Notes under the pieces: generated by a model
Databases searched by the model: none
What the model was told of the DNA's origin: nothing
What the model saw: the letters and a program-made list of their open reading frames with translations, nothing else
DNA from: Chloroflexota bacterium
GTDB taxonomy: Bacteria > Chloroflexota > Chloroflexia > Chloroflexales > Herpetosiphonaceae
Reading direction: 5' to 3'
NCBI GenBank assembly: GCA_020161265.1
Contig: JAIUOC010000002.1
Location: forward strand, 310,001-374,000
Length of the DNA stretch: 64,000 nucleotides
Program-made: the position numbers and the translations under genes
In this document: positions 34,374-42,586 of the stretch, piece after piece
Position numbering within the stretch: the first letter of the stretch is position 1
Layout of the letters: every line of letters begins with the position of its first letter

Positions 34374-34529
34374 ATGCTGCTTTTGCTGATTAAATTAACC
34401 ATGCTTGCAGTAATGGTTGCAGGTGTTGTGGCAGTGACCCGTCAATTAAGCCAAGCTGCGCGAGGCAAAACCTTGGTTCAAGCCAAACCTACGACGGCAG
34501 CAGCAAGTGAAGGCGAGGAAGCGGCTTAA
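34374..34529 (+). CDS. 51-aa membrane peptide coupled to a phosphoesterase
   Basis: A short gene starting with ATG after a strong GAGGTGG site. The product is MLLLLIKLTMLAVMVAGVVA, a single hydrophobic helix of about 22 residues, then a basic and Ala/Glu-rich tail (RQLSQAARGK...EGEEAA). Its TAA stop shares its last A with the ATG of the phosphoesterase (TAATG), evidence of real translation. It may anchor or regulate the phosphoesterase, which has no membrane segment (inference). Unnamed. Confidence 0.65.
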   Translation: MLLLLIKLTMLAVMVAGVVAVTRQLSQAARGKTLVQAKPTTAAASEGEEAA

Positions 34530-35395
34530 TGGCATCGACCATCCTGCATCTTTCCGATTTGCACGCTGGCCCACCATTCAACCCCGAAAAAGCCCAACAA
34601 ATTCTTGAGGCAGCTTGGCAAATCAAGCCAACCTTAACTGTGTTGTCTGGCGATTTTGTGCAACGAGCCGATATTCGCAGCCAATGGCTGACAATTCGCG
34701 ATTTTGTCGCCCAATTGCCTCAGCCAACAATTGCTGTGATGGGCAATCACGATGTGCCGCTTTACAATGCTCTCTATCGGATGCTGCGGCCAAACTATTA
34801 CTACAAAAAATATATCTCGCCAATTTTAGAGCCAGTGTGGGGCAACAGCGATTTTGTGGCGGTTGGAGTTAACACCACCCGCTCATTCACGGTTGATGGC
34901 GGTAAATTAACCGATCAACAATTGTTGGAGCTTGAACGAACTTTAGCCCGCTATCCTGATAGCTTATGTAAAATTGTGGTCATGCACCATCATCCGGTCA
35001 TGCCACCAGGCGAAACTCGCGATGTGATTCAGAATGCAGCGGCAGCGCTCAGAACTTTCGATCGCAGCAATGTCGAGTTGGTGCTATGTGGACATACCCA
35101 TGCTTCATACATCGGCAACACCTTGGAGTTCGACCCTGATTTACGCCAAGGCACCGTGATTGTGCAGGCTGGCACAGCAACCTCGCGGCGTGGGCGGCGT
35201 TGGTATCGTGGTAAAAATGCTTTCAATGTGTTGGAAATTGAGCATATGCGCAGTGTTATCACCCAATATCTCTATTTGGAAGATGCAGGCCGCTTCTTGC
35301 CAGTTAGCCAACATCAATTCCCACGGCGTTCAGCGGGCACATATGCCTTACCATTAAATGAGGCAGTGCTCGAAATTGTGGAGCCAAGCGAGTAA
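34529..35395 (+). CDS. metallophosphoesterase (Icc/cyclic phosphodiesterase-like)
   Basis: A 288-aa calcineurin-like phosphodiesterase. Metal motifs in order: ILHLSDLHAGPPF, VLSGDFVQ, VMGNHDVPLYN, VMHHHPVMP and LVLCGHTHASYIG. This is the class III cyclic-nucleotide-phosphodiesterase layout, but many members hydrolyse other phosphodiesters. No signal peptide. It is coupled to the preceding 51-aa peptide gene and ends at a perfect terminator. Confidence 0.9.
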   Translation: MASTILHLSDLHAGPPFNPEKAQQILEAAWQIKPTLTVLSGDFVQRADIRSQWLTIRDFVAQLPQPTIAVMGNHDVPLYNALYRMLRPNYYYKKYISPILEPVWGNSDFVAVGVNTTRSFTVDGGKLTDQQLLELERTLARYPDSLCKIVVMHHHPVMPPGETRDVIQNAAAALRTFDRSNVELVLCGHTHASYIGNTLEFDPDLRQGTVIVQAGTATSRRGRRWYRGKNAFNVLEIEHMRSVITQYLYLEDAGRFLPVSQHQFPRRSAGTYALPLNEAVLEIVEPSE

Positions 35396-35399
35396 AACC

Positions 35400-35427
35400 A
35401 ACGAGCGCTGAACATTCAGCGCTCGTT
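35400..35427. terminator. bidirectional terminator
   Basis: Arms AACGAGCGCTGAA (35400-35412) and TTCAGCGCTCGTT (35415-35427), perfect 13 bp, between the convergent phosphoesterase and lipoprotein genes. Confidence 0.75.
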
Positions 35428-35438
35428 CTACGTTAAAT

Positions 35439-35846
35439 CTACGGTTGGGTTGGAATTTCAAAGCCACTATTTGCCACCAACCATGTGCCATCTTGCTCGA
35501 TCAACTCAACTAACTGGTTGGCGGGATATTCAACAGTTTGGCCATCGGTCATTTGCGCCACCAAAATACCATTAACTTGCACATACGCCCGACCATCATC
35601 AATTTTTTCGAGTGTATATTGATCATCTTGATAATCGATTGATTGAATTCGTGGCATCACCTGCCGGAGCTGCCAACCAGCATCACGCCGCATTTCGGGA
35701 ACCATCAAGGCAACCATCCGATCAACATTCCGTTCTTCAGTTGCTGCAACAAATGCCTTGACTTGGTTGACGGGTGCGGTATCATCGCCACCACAGGCTG
35801 TGAGTGTAAGCAAAAGGCAGCCAATAAGCAACTGTTTGAAACGCAT
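35439..35846 (-). CDS. small lipoprotein, NTF2-like
   Basis: A 135-aa lipoprotein. The signal ends in LTLTACGG, lipobox Cys about residue 18. The rest (VKAFVAATEERNVDRMVALMVPEMRR...WLVANSGFEIPTQP) resembles the NTF2/SnoaL-like cone fold of small substrate-binding lipoproteins; no catalytic residues are evident. A GGAGG site precedes the ATG. It is divergent from the subtilase-FHA gene across only 47 bp, so the two probably share regulation. Confidence 0.75.
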   Translation of the reverse strand: MRFKQLLIGCLLLTLTACGGDDTAPVNQVKAFVAATEERNVDRMVALMVPEMRRDAGWQLRQVMPRIQSIDYQDDQYTLEKIDDGRAYVQVNGILVAQMTDGQTVEYPANQLVELIEQDGTWLVANSGFEIPTQP

Positions 35847-35893
35847 GGGGAATCCTCCAGCGTGCTGAGTGTTTGTCAGGAGGCGATTATATC

Positions 35894-37519
35894 ATGAGCC
35901 GTCGCATTGCACTTGTTTTTTGTTTGATCTTGCTGGTCGGCACGCCAGTCTATGCCCAAAATGCCTTAACTGGCCCACCCAACGACCCCGACGCAAATAA
36001 ACAATGGGTCATTCGCCAACTTGGTTTGACTTGTGCGTGGGAGCATCTGACGGGTAACTCCAATGTTACTGTGGCCGTCATCGACTCTGGCGTTGATATG
36101 AACCACCCCGATTTGGTCGATGTCTTGCGCACCGACGGCTTTGATGCTGTCGATGGCGATGATGATCCGTCGGATGAGAATGGCCATGGAACCCATGTTT
36201 CAGGCATTATCGCCGCCACCATCAATAATAGCAAAGGGATTGCTGGAGTTGCCGGTGGGGGCACGCGCATTTTGCCCATTCGGGTGATGGAAGCCGATGG
36301 TTCGGGTACGAATCAAGATATTATTGCAGGCATTCGCTATGCCGTTAGCAAAAATGTGCAGATCATCAATATGAGCCTTGGCTCGATGTTGCCGCTCGAT
36401 AGCGAAGATATTGTCGCAGCGATCAAAGAGGCCGATGCCGCTGGCGTACTGGTGATTATCGCCGCTGGTAATTCGTTTGTGCCCTTGCCAAACTTCGCCT
36501 TTGGGGTTGAAGAATTTGCCATGGTCGTCGCCGCAACTGATCCCGATGACCGCAAGACCGATTTCTCCAACTATGGCAAGTGGATTTCGGTTTCGGCTCC
36601 AGGGGCAGGCATTTACTCAACCATGCCCACCTACGATGTGTATATGACCAGTCAGTTGCCTGCCGAAGAACGCTTCAACAAAAACTACGATCAAATGAGC
36701 GGCACATCGCAAGCTACGCCTGTGGTTGCTGGCTTGGCAGCCTTGCTGTTTGCCCAACACCCCGATTGGAATGCCGACCAAGTACGGGCTGAAATTGAAA
36801 AAACTGCTGATGATATTTCCGATCAAAATCCAATTAAGCGCTATGGCCCAATCACCTATTTCGAGCCAAGCAACCTTGGCAAAGGCCGCGTTAATGCCTG
36901 TAATGCCTTGGGTGGCCCGATTAAAGGCAGTGCTGCGGCAGTTGGCGGCCCTGAAGGAAAATCCAATTTAATCATGTTGCTGGGGTTTAGCGCGGTCATG
37001 TTGGTGGTTTTGGGCGGATTAAGTGTGTTTTTAATTCGCCGCCGCAAGCGCAATGCCCGCCCTGCGGCAATTCCCGCTGGTGGTTTCGCCCCACCTCCAC
37101 CAATTCACTACGATCAAGCAATGGCCCAACAACAACGCAACCTTGCCTCACAACCAATCGTCGGATCAACGCCGCCATTGAACCAGAGTTATGCCCCACC
37201 CAGCGCGGCTCCGGCAGGCGGGCCAGCGTGGGGCAAATTGACGGTTGTCCGGGGAGCCGAATTGAACAAGTTCTATTTGCTGCGCGAAAATCAAATTTTT
37301 ATTGGCCGTGAAGCCTCGCTCGCCGTGGCAATTAGCGGTGATAGCACCGTTTCACGTCGCCATACGATCATCTATCGTGATCCTCGTGGCATTGAAATTG
37401 AAGATGCAGGCAGCAGCCATGGCACCAAAATCAACGGCATTCCGGTTCAAGGCCGCCAACTGGTTCGACCAGGCGATGTGATCGAAGTTGGGCAGACCCA
37501 TTTACGTTTTGAGGGCTAA
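35894..37519 (+). CDS. membrane-spanning subtilisin-like protease with C-terminal FHA domain
   Basis: A 541-aa protein. A signal peptide (1-22, ending VYAQ) precedes an S8 protease domain (about 35-340) with intact triad: Asp64 in AVIDSGVD, His98 in GHGTHVSG and Ser272 in GTSQATP. There is a transmembrane helix at about 358-381 with RRRKR stop-transfer, a Pro-rich linker, then an FHA domain at about 449-540 (GR471, STVSRRH 484-490, SSHGTKING 507-515). Protease outside and phosphothreonine-reader inside is the implied topology. AGGAGG precedes ATG 35894. A DUF456 gene follows at 4 bp. Mycosins share the S8-TM part. Confidence 0.9.
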   Translation: MSRRIALVFCLILLVGTPVYAQNALTGPPNDPDANKQWVIRQLGLTCAWEHLTGNSNVTVAVIDSGVDMNHPDLVDVLRTDGFDAVDGDDDPSDENGHGTHVSGIIAATINNSKGIAGVAGGGTRILPIRVMEADGSGTNQDIIAGIRYAVSKNVQIINMSLGSMLPLDSEDIVAAIKEADAAGVLVIIAAGNSFVPLPNFAFGVEEFAMVVAATDPDDRKTDFSNYGKWISVSAPGAGIYSTMPTYDVYMTSQLPAEERFNKNYDQMSGTSQATPVVAGLAALLFAQHPDWNADQVRAEIEKTADDISDQNPIKRYGPITYFEPSNLGKGRVNACNALGGPIKGSAAAVGGPEGKSNLIMLLGFSAVMLVVLGGLSVFLIRRRKRNARPAAIPAGGFAPPPPIHYDQAMAQQQRNLASQPIVGSTPPLNQSYAPPSAAPAGGPAWGKLTVVRGAELNKFYLLRENQIFIGREASLAVAISGDSTVSRRHTIIYRDPRGIEIEDAGSSHGTKINGIPVQGRQLVRPGDVIEVGQTHLRFEG

Positions 37520-37522
37520 CAT

Positions 37523-38002
37523 TTGGAACTAGCACTTGCATTATTGATTATGTTTCTCGGCTTGGTGAGCGTGGTCATTTTGCCAATCTTGCCAGGAGCA
37601 GCCTTGATTTGGCTTGGGGCATTGTTGTACGCCTCAATGACCGATTTCGTGGTGATTGGCTGGGGCACGTTGGCCGGTTTGGGGGCGATTGCCCTGATCG
37701 CGATGACCAGCGATATTTGGGTTGGTGCGTTGGGCCAGCGCCGTGGAGGAGCCTCGATCTGGGCAACAATCTTTAGCATGATTGGTGGTATCATTGGCCT
37801 ATTCATCCTGAACATTCCAGGCATGCTGATTGGCTCGATCATTGGGGCATTATTGCCAGAATGGCAACGCTGGCGCGATCGAAAATTCGTGCTCGATGTT
37901 TCATGGCGCACCATCAAAAATTGGCTCGTAAGTATTGCAATTCAGGTTTCACTGGGGCTTGTAATGGTTACGATCTTTTTGGTGCGCGTGATTACTGGTT
38001 AA
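37523..38002 (+). CDS. DUF456 membrane protein
   Basis: A 159-aa protein with about four to five membrane helices of the DUF456 family: FLGLVSVVILPILPGAALIWLGALLYA, then a glycine-rich segment GGIIGLFILNIPGMLIGSIIGALLPE. It probably starts with TTG at 37523, since GAGGG lies 7 nt upstream and no ATG fits. It follows the protease stop by 3 nt, so it is coupled to the protease-FHA gene. Function unknown; a membrane partner of the protease is possible. Confidence 0.82.
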   Translation: MELALALLIMFLGLVSVVILPILPGAALIWLGALLYASMTDFVVIGWGTLAGLGAIALIAMTSDIWVGALGQRRGGASIWATIFSMIGGIIGLFILNIPGMLIGSIIGALLPEWQRWRDRKFVLDVSWRTIKNWLVSIAIQVSLGLVMVTIFLVRVITG

Positions 38003-38050
38003 GTAACCCCCGCGATTGCAATAACGTATAGCCTAACGCTGACAGAATAT

Positions 38051-38098
38051 ATGCGCCACACGGTTTGTCGCACTTGGCAAAACCAGTGGCGCATTTTA
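38051..38098 (+). terminator. long hairpin between DUF456 and the first KimA-like gene
   Basis: Outer arms ATGCGCCAC (38051-38059) and GTGGCGCAT (38086-38094), inner GGTTT/AAACC pairing, then TTTTA. Terminator or leader structure. Confidence 0.6.
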
Positions 38099-38153
38099 GA
38101 GCGAATTAACCAAGTGGCGAAGGCTGTCAATCCACTTTGAAAGGACATCAACC

Positions 38154-40115
38154 ATGAATATTAAACAGCTACTCATCGGGAAGCCGTTCCCCAGCAGTAG
38201 TGCCCAGCACGAACGGCTCGACAAAATTCGCGGATTGGCAGTCTTTGCATCCGACCCAATTAGCTCCAACGCCTATGCCACCGAAGCGATTATGCGGGTG
38301 CTGATTTTGATCAGCGCCGCAGCGTTAAGTTATACCTTGCCGATTGCGATCGGGATTGCGGCATTGGTGTTGTTGGTCGTCTTGAGTTACAACCAAACTA
38401 TCCACCACTACCCAATGGGTGGCGGCGCGTATATGGTCAGTAAGGATAACCTCGGTCGCACAGCTTCATGGTTGGCAGGTGCTTCGATTCTTAGTGATTA
38501 TGTGCTGACTGTGGCGGTTTCGGTTTCGGCGGGGGTCAAAGCGATTTCTTCGGCGTTCCCCGAGGTGGCGTTTTTTCATGAGCATCGGGTATTAATCGGG
38601 ATTGGGATTATCCTTTTAATTACCTGGCTCAATTTGCGTGGGGTGCGCGAAAGCGGCACGATCTTTGCCATTCCCACCTATGCCTTTGTGTTTGGGGTGT
38701 TCGTGGTGATCGCGATTGGCCTTGCCCGCTATTTTGGGATTTTCGGCGAGCCATTGCCACCACGCAGCGTCGCAACCGACGAAACCGCTCGTTCAGGCCT
38801 CGATAACTTTGGCTTGATCTGGCTGGTCTTGAGGGCCTTTGCTGGTGGCTGTACTGCCTTGACTGGGATTGAAGCAATTAGCGACGGCGTACAAGCGTTT
38901 CGTAATCCAGCACCAAAAAATGCGATCATCACGATGCGGGCTATGGCAGTAATGGCCATGACCTTGTTTATTGGAATTAGCTTTATTGCTACCCATATTC
39001 CAATTACCCTGCTGCATGAAGGCGGCGAGAGCGTGCTTTCGCAAATGACTCGCACGATTGTCGGTAGCGGATTTCTGTACTACTGGGTTCAATTTACCAC
39101 CATGTTGATTTTGATCCTAGCCGCTAACACTGCCTATGCCGACTTCCCACGAATCGCGGCCTTCTTGTCGAATGACGGTTTCTTGCCGCGTTGGCTCTCG
39201 CGCTTGGGCAGCCGTTTGGTCTATAGCTCAGGTGTGATCGCGCTGGCCTTTTTGGCTTCGGCCTTGCTGGCAGCTTTCGGCGGCGAAGAACATCACCTGT
39301 TGCCATTGTATGCGATTGGGGTGTTCCTCTCGTTTACGCTTTCGCAAGCTGGCATGATTGTGATGTGGCGCAAAGTTGCCAAACTCAAGCCCGGCGAAAG
39401 CCTCGACACTGGCATTACAACCCTGCACTATGAGCCAAACTATAAGCTCAAACGAATTCCCAGTATGATTGGGGTTGGTTTGACGGCTGTGGTTTTGGTG
39501 GTGCTGACAGTTACCAAATTTACTGAAGGCGCGTGGCTAATTATTGTGGCCTTGCCGTTGATCATGCTGTTGTTCCGTGCGATCAAAAAGCACTATGATC
39601 ATGTGGCAACCAATTTGAGCCTAACTGGTTTAAAACCAAGCGACTTGCGTTCGCCCGCTGATGTGGCGATTGTGCCAGTTGGCAGCATTCATCGTGGCTC
39701 GTTGCGGGCAATCAAATATGCCTTGAAACTCACCGACGATGTGCGCGTGGTCCAAGTCGTGGGTAGCGAAGAGGAAGAGATTAAAACTCGCAAACGTTGG
39801 GAACAGTGGGATGAAGTGCTGGGCAAGGCCAAATTGGTCTTCTTGCACACCGACTACCGCGATTATCTCACGCCATTGGTCGATTATGTCGATCAAGTTA
39901 ATAACAAGGAATTTCCAGGCGATTTGATTACCGTGGTTATTCCCGAGTTTGTGCCCGATTCGACCATGGCCAAAGTGCTGCACAACCAAACTGCCGTGAT
40001 GCTGTTGCTGGCATTGCGCAAATATGAAGATGTGGTCGTAATCAGCGTCCCTTATCACTTGCACTATATTCCAACTGGCTCGGAAGATATTGTGGCCCAA
40101 AAACCAGCCGCCTAA
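38154..40115 (+). CDS. KimA/YdaO-like APC permease
   Basis: A 653-aa APC-superfamily transporter: an N-terminal cytoplasmic stretch HERLDKIRGLAVFASDPISSNAYATEAIM, then about twelve membrane helices with HHYPMGGGAYMVSKDNLG and GGCTALTGIEAISDGVQAF. A ~150-residue C-terminal cytoplasmic domain (VAIVPVGSIHRGSLRAIKYALKL) resembles the Usp-like regulatory domain of Bacillus KimA, a K+ importer controlled by c-di-AMP. K+ or amino-acid transport are both plausible. It is the first of two adjacent paralogues. Confidence 0.82.
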   Translation: MNIKQLLIGKPFPSSSAQHERLDKIRGLAVFASDPISSNAYATEAIMRVLILISAAALSYTLPIAIGIAALVLLVVLSYNQTIHHYPMGGGAYMVSKDNLGRTASWLAGASILSDYVLTVAVSVSAGVKAISSAFPEVAFFHEHRVLIGIGIILLITWLNLRGVRESGTIFAIPTYAFVFGVFVVIAIGLARYFGIFGEPLPPRSVATDETARSGLDNFGLIWLVLRAFAGGCTALTGIEAISDGVQAFRNPAPKNAIITMRAMAVMAMTLFIGISFIATHIPITLLHEGGESVLSQMTRTIVGSGFLYYWVQFTTMLILILAANTAYADFPRIAAFLSNDGFLPRWLSRLGSRLVYSSGVIALAFLASALLAAFGGEEHHLLPLYAIGVFLSFTLSQAGMIVMWRKVAKLKPGESLDTGITTLHYEPNYKLKRIPSMIGVGLTAVVLVVLTVTKFTEGAWLIIVALPLIMLLFRAIKKHYDHVATNLSLTGLKPSDLRSPADVAIVPVGSIHRGSLRAIKYALKLTDDVRVVQVVGSEEEEIKTRKRWEQWDEVLGKAKLVFLHTDYRDYLTPLVDYVDQVNNKEFPGDLITVVIPEFVPDSTMAKVLHNQTAVMLLLALRKYEDVVVISVPYHLHYIPTGSEDIVAQKPAA

Positions 40116-40120
40116 TTAAT

Positions 40121-40182
40121 TGCCCCACCCTAAAATGCCCTTCTCCTGCCGCAGTGGGAGAAGGGTTGGGGTGAGGGCAGCC
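40121..40182. repeat. palindromic repeat of the CCCTCACCCC type
   Basis: GCCC...CCCTTCTC (about 40129-40151) pairs with GAGAAGGG...GGGC (40159-40181), giving a strong interrupted hairpin. The half-site is the widespread CCCTCACCCCAACCCTTCTCCC-like sequence known as an intergenic repeat in several phyla. Confidence 0.6.
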
Positions 40183-40208
40183 TAAATTCACATTCGTTAA
40201 CAATCTCA

Positions 40209-40236
40209 TTGACAAAAGTTTAGAGTGGACTATAAT
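40209..40236 (+). promoter_or_regulatory. near-consensus promoter
   Basis: TTGACA (40209-40214), 16-bp spacer, TATAAT (40231-40236). Both hexamers are perfect, and start would be near 40243. The terminator follows within about 10 nt of the start. Confidence 0.75.
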
Positions 40237-40242
40237 CAAAGC

Positions 40243-40284
40243 CTGTGTTCACCGCCGACATATCTGAATAGTGGCGGTTTTTTT
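40243..40284 (+). ncRNA. possible ~42-nt transcript or attenuator
   Basis: Between the promoter start point and a terminator with arms ACCGCC (40251-40256) and GGCGGT (40273-40278) followed by seven T. The RNA would be little more than the hairpin. It could be a tiny RNA or a leader where read-through reaches the second KimA-like gene. Confidence 0.4.
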
Positions 40285-40459
40285 ATGCAAATGGAAACGG
40301 GTATGCGCTTTCAGCTACACCAATCCAACTTAACCAATGTCGCTTTACCGTATTGTTCGCAACAAGCACGGCACTCACCGCATTCTCCACCTCAAGCCTA
40401 ATTTCACTCCAACAATAATGCTCCAATAAATACTGTTTAAGCTGCTCAGTCGAGGTGTC
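40283..40459 (-). pseudogene. 3' relic of an unidentified gene
   Basis: A 58-codon protein-like stretch ending in TAA, with composition typical of a real gene (…EQLKQYLLEHYCWSEIR…VKRHWLSWIGVAESAYPF), but with an in-frame stop just upstream at about 40466 and no ATG. The product is unidentified. Possibly the tail of a gene lost by deletion; its stop lies inside the T-run of the terminator. Confidence 0.35.
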
Positions 40460-40563
40460 ATTAGCTTAAAGGTAATTTATTGCGACCTTAAAATACAGAA
40501 CATTTGTTCAATTAAATATGTGCTATTAATCCTCGTTTTGAGGAAACGCCAAGGAGTTTGTCC

Positions 40564-42447
40564 ATGTTGACCCAATTGAAGCGGGTTTTAGTGGGGAATC
40601 CGTTGGAGACTGCGGCCCAATCGCATGAGCGCTTGGATAAAAAAACCGCGCTCGCAGTCTTCTCATCCGATGCTTTATCATCAGTCGCCTATGCCACCGA
40701 AGAAATGCTTGTCCACCTTGTACCAGCCGGCATCATTGCGTTTAGCACATCGCTGTGGCTGGGCATCGGCATCGCTGTTTTGTTGATGATCGTGACGATC
40801 TCGTATCGCCAAACAATCACGGCCTATCCCAGCGGTGGCGGCTCGTATATTGTGGCCTCGGATAATTTGGGAACGTTGGCGGGTTTGATCGCTGGCGGCG
40901 CATTGTTAATCGACTATATTTTGACCGTGGCGGTGTCGATCTCGTCGGGCGTATCGCAGTTAATCTCGTTGGTCGAGCCGTTGCGTGATTATCGAATTGA
41001 AATTTGTTTGATTGGGATTCTCATTCTGACCTTGGCCAATTTGCGTGGGATTCGTGAATCGGGGGCAATTTTCTCGCTGCCTACCTACTTTTTTATTACA
41101 GTCATTATGTTGACCCTCGGCTATGGCTTTTATAAACAATTTACAGGCGATATTCAGCCGTTAGTGCTTTCGGATAACCTGATGGGGCCACATGAACAAA
41201 GCTTCTCGCCATTTGGAACTGAGGCTATGACCGCCTTTTTGCTGATGGGTGCGTTTGCCTCGGGCTGTTCAGCATTAACTGGGGTTGAGGCAATTTCGAA
41301 TGGCGTGCCAGCCTTTCGCAAGCCAGAGCCACACAATGCTCGCGTCACCATGGTTTGGATGGCGGGTTTGCTCTTGGTGATGTTTGCAGGCATTACCTGG
41401 TTTGCTCATAAATATGGCGCACGCCCGCAATTCAATGAAACTGTGATTTCGCAAATTGGGCGCGGCATTTGGGGCCGCACCACTGGTAGCGAAACGGGTT
41501 TTCCCAAAGTGATGCATGGTATGTTGCAAATCTCGACCGCGGCAATTTTGTTGGTTGCAGCCAACACCAGCTATGCCGACTTCCCGCGATTGATGTCGTT
41601 GCTGGCGCGAGATGGCTTCTTGCCTCGCCAATTCTCATCGTTGGGCGATCGTTTGGTCTTCTCGAATGGGATTATCTTCCTATCAGTCGCCGCAGCGCTG
41701 TTGGTGATTGGCTTTGATGGCTCGGTTACCAACTTGATTCCCTTGTACGCGGTTGGCGTGTTCCTTTCATTTACGCTTTCACAATCTGGGATGGTGTTGC
41801 GCTGGTTGCGGCTCAAAACCAAGGGTTGGCAACTTAATTTAGTGGTGAATGCAGTTGGTGCAATCGCAACTGGCATCGTTTTGATCATCAATGGTACAAC
41901 CAAATTCAAAGAAGGCGCATGGTTGGTGGTTATTTGTATTCCTGTCTTGGTCTTGATCTTTACCGCGATCAATCGTCACTACAAAGGCGTAGCCAAACAA
42001 CTTTCCTTGGAAGGTTTTAGCAAACCCGTGCCATTAGAAAATAATGTGATTGTGCTGGTATCATCGTTGCATCGTGGCACAGTTAAAGCGCTTGAATATG
42101 CCAAATCCATTGCTCCAGGTAAAGTTCGCGCTTTGTATATTGAATTTGAGCATGAACACGAAAAAACTGAACGTCTACAAGAACGTTGGCAACAGTGGGA
42201 GCCAGATGTGCCCTTGGATATTGAAATATCTAAATATCGTTCATTGTTACGCCCAGTTTTACGCTATGTTGATCGGATTGAAGCTGAGCGCAATGATGAT
42301 ATTCTAACCATCATCTTGCCTGAATTTATTCCCGCGCGAATTTGGGAATATGCCTTACATAACCAAACTGCCTTCTTCTTGAAAGGTGCGTTGCTATTCC
42401 GACGCAATAAAATCGTGATTAGCGTGCCATATCATCTTGAACGCTAA
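40564..42447 (+). CDS. KimA/YdaO-like APC permease (second copy)
   Basis: A 627-aa paralogue of the preceding permease with the same architecture: ERLDKKTALAVFSSDALSSVAYATEEML, QTITAYPSGGGSYIVASDNLG, GCSALTGVEAISNGVPAF, and a C-terminal Usp-like domain (VIVLVSSLHRGTVKALEYAKSIAP). The ATG at 40564 is 7 nt after AAGGAG; an in-frame TTG at 40558 is less likely. The pair arose by duplication but is now well diverged, so they may differ in affinity or regulation. A strong terminator follows. Confidence 0.82.
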   Translation: MLTQLKRVLVGNPLETAAQSHERLDKKTALAVFSSDALSSVAYATEEMLVHLVPAGIIAFSTSLWLGIGIAVLLMIVTISYRQTITAYPSGGGSYIVASDNLGTLAGLIAGGALLIDYILTVAVSISSGVSQLISLVEPLRDYRIEICLIGILILTLANLRGIRESGAIFSLPTYFFITVIMLTLGYGFYKQFTGDIQPLVLSDNLMGPHEQSFSPFGTEAMTAFLLMGAFASGCSALTGVEAISNGVPAFRKPEPHNARVTMVWMAGLLLVMFAGITWFAHKYGARPQFNETVISQIGRGIWGRTTGSETGFPKVMHGMLQISTAAILLVAANTSYADFPRLMSLLARDGFLPRQFSSLGDRLVFSNGIIFLSVAAALLVIGFDGSVTNLIPLYAVGVFLSFTLSQSGMVLRWLRLKTKGWQLNLVVNAVGAIATGIVLIINGTTKFKEGAWLVVICIPVLVLIFTAINRHYKGVAKQLSLEGFSKPVPLENNVIVLVSSLHRGTVKALEYAKSIAPGKVRALYIEFEHEHEKTERLQERWQQWEPDVPLDIEISKYRSLLRPVLRYVDRIEAERNDDILTIILPEFIPARIWEYALHNQTAFFLKGALLFRRNKIVISVPYHLER

Positions 42448-42471
42448 AACTTAGCAACTCTTAATCAAAAA

Positions 42472-42507
42472 AACGCCTGAACTGCCTATGCAGTCGGGCG
42501 TTTTTTC
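42472..42507 (+). terminator. intrinsic terminator of the second KimA-like gene
   Basis: AACGCC (42472-42477)...GGCGTT (42497-42502), inner ACTGC/GCAGT pairing, then TTTTTT. Confidence 0.88.
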
Positions 42508-42586
42508 TTGACAGGCAGTGATGGGCAACGTATGATTACCGCCGTCTAAACCGACACCCACCACAATCTTAGGAAGGTCAGAAGTG

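Larger units (their letters stand above)
40116..40563. other. 448-bp gap between the two KimA-like genes
   Basis: Holds, in order: the CCCTCACCCC-type hairpin, a strong promoter (40209-40236) that runs into a terminator (40251-40284), a 59-codon open stretch on the minus strand without a start (40283-40459), and about 100 bp of AT-rich leader ending at AAGGAG (40551-40556). No c-di-AMP-type riboswitch pattern was recognised. Confidence 0.7.

Noticed and set aside
40116-40563. c-di-AMP (ydaO-type) riboswitch before a KimA-like gene
   Set aside because: I looked for the conserved GAA- and GGGG-containing core and found none; only a simple terminator and palindrome are visible.
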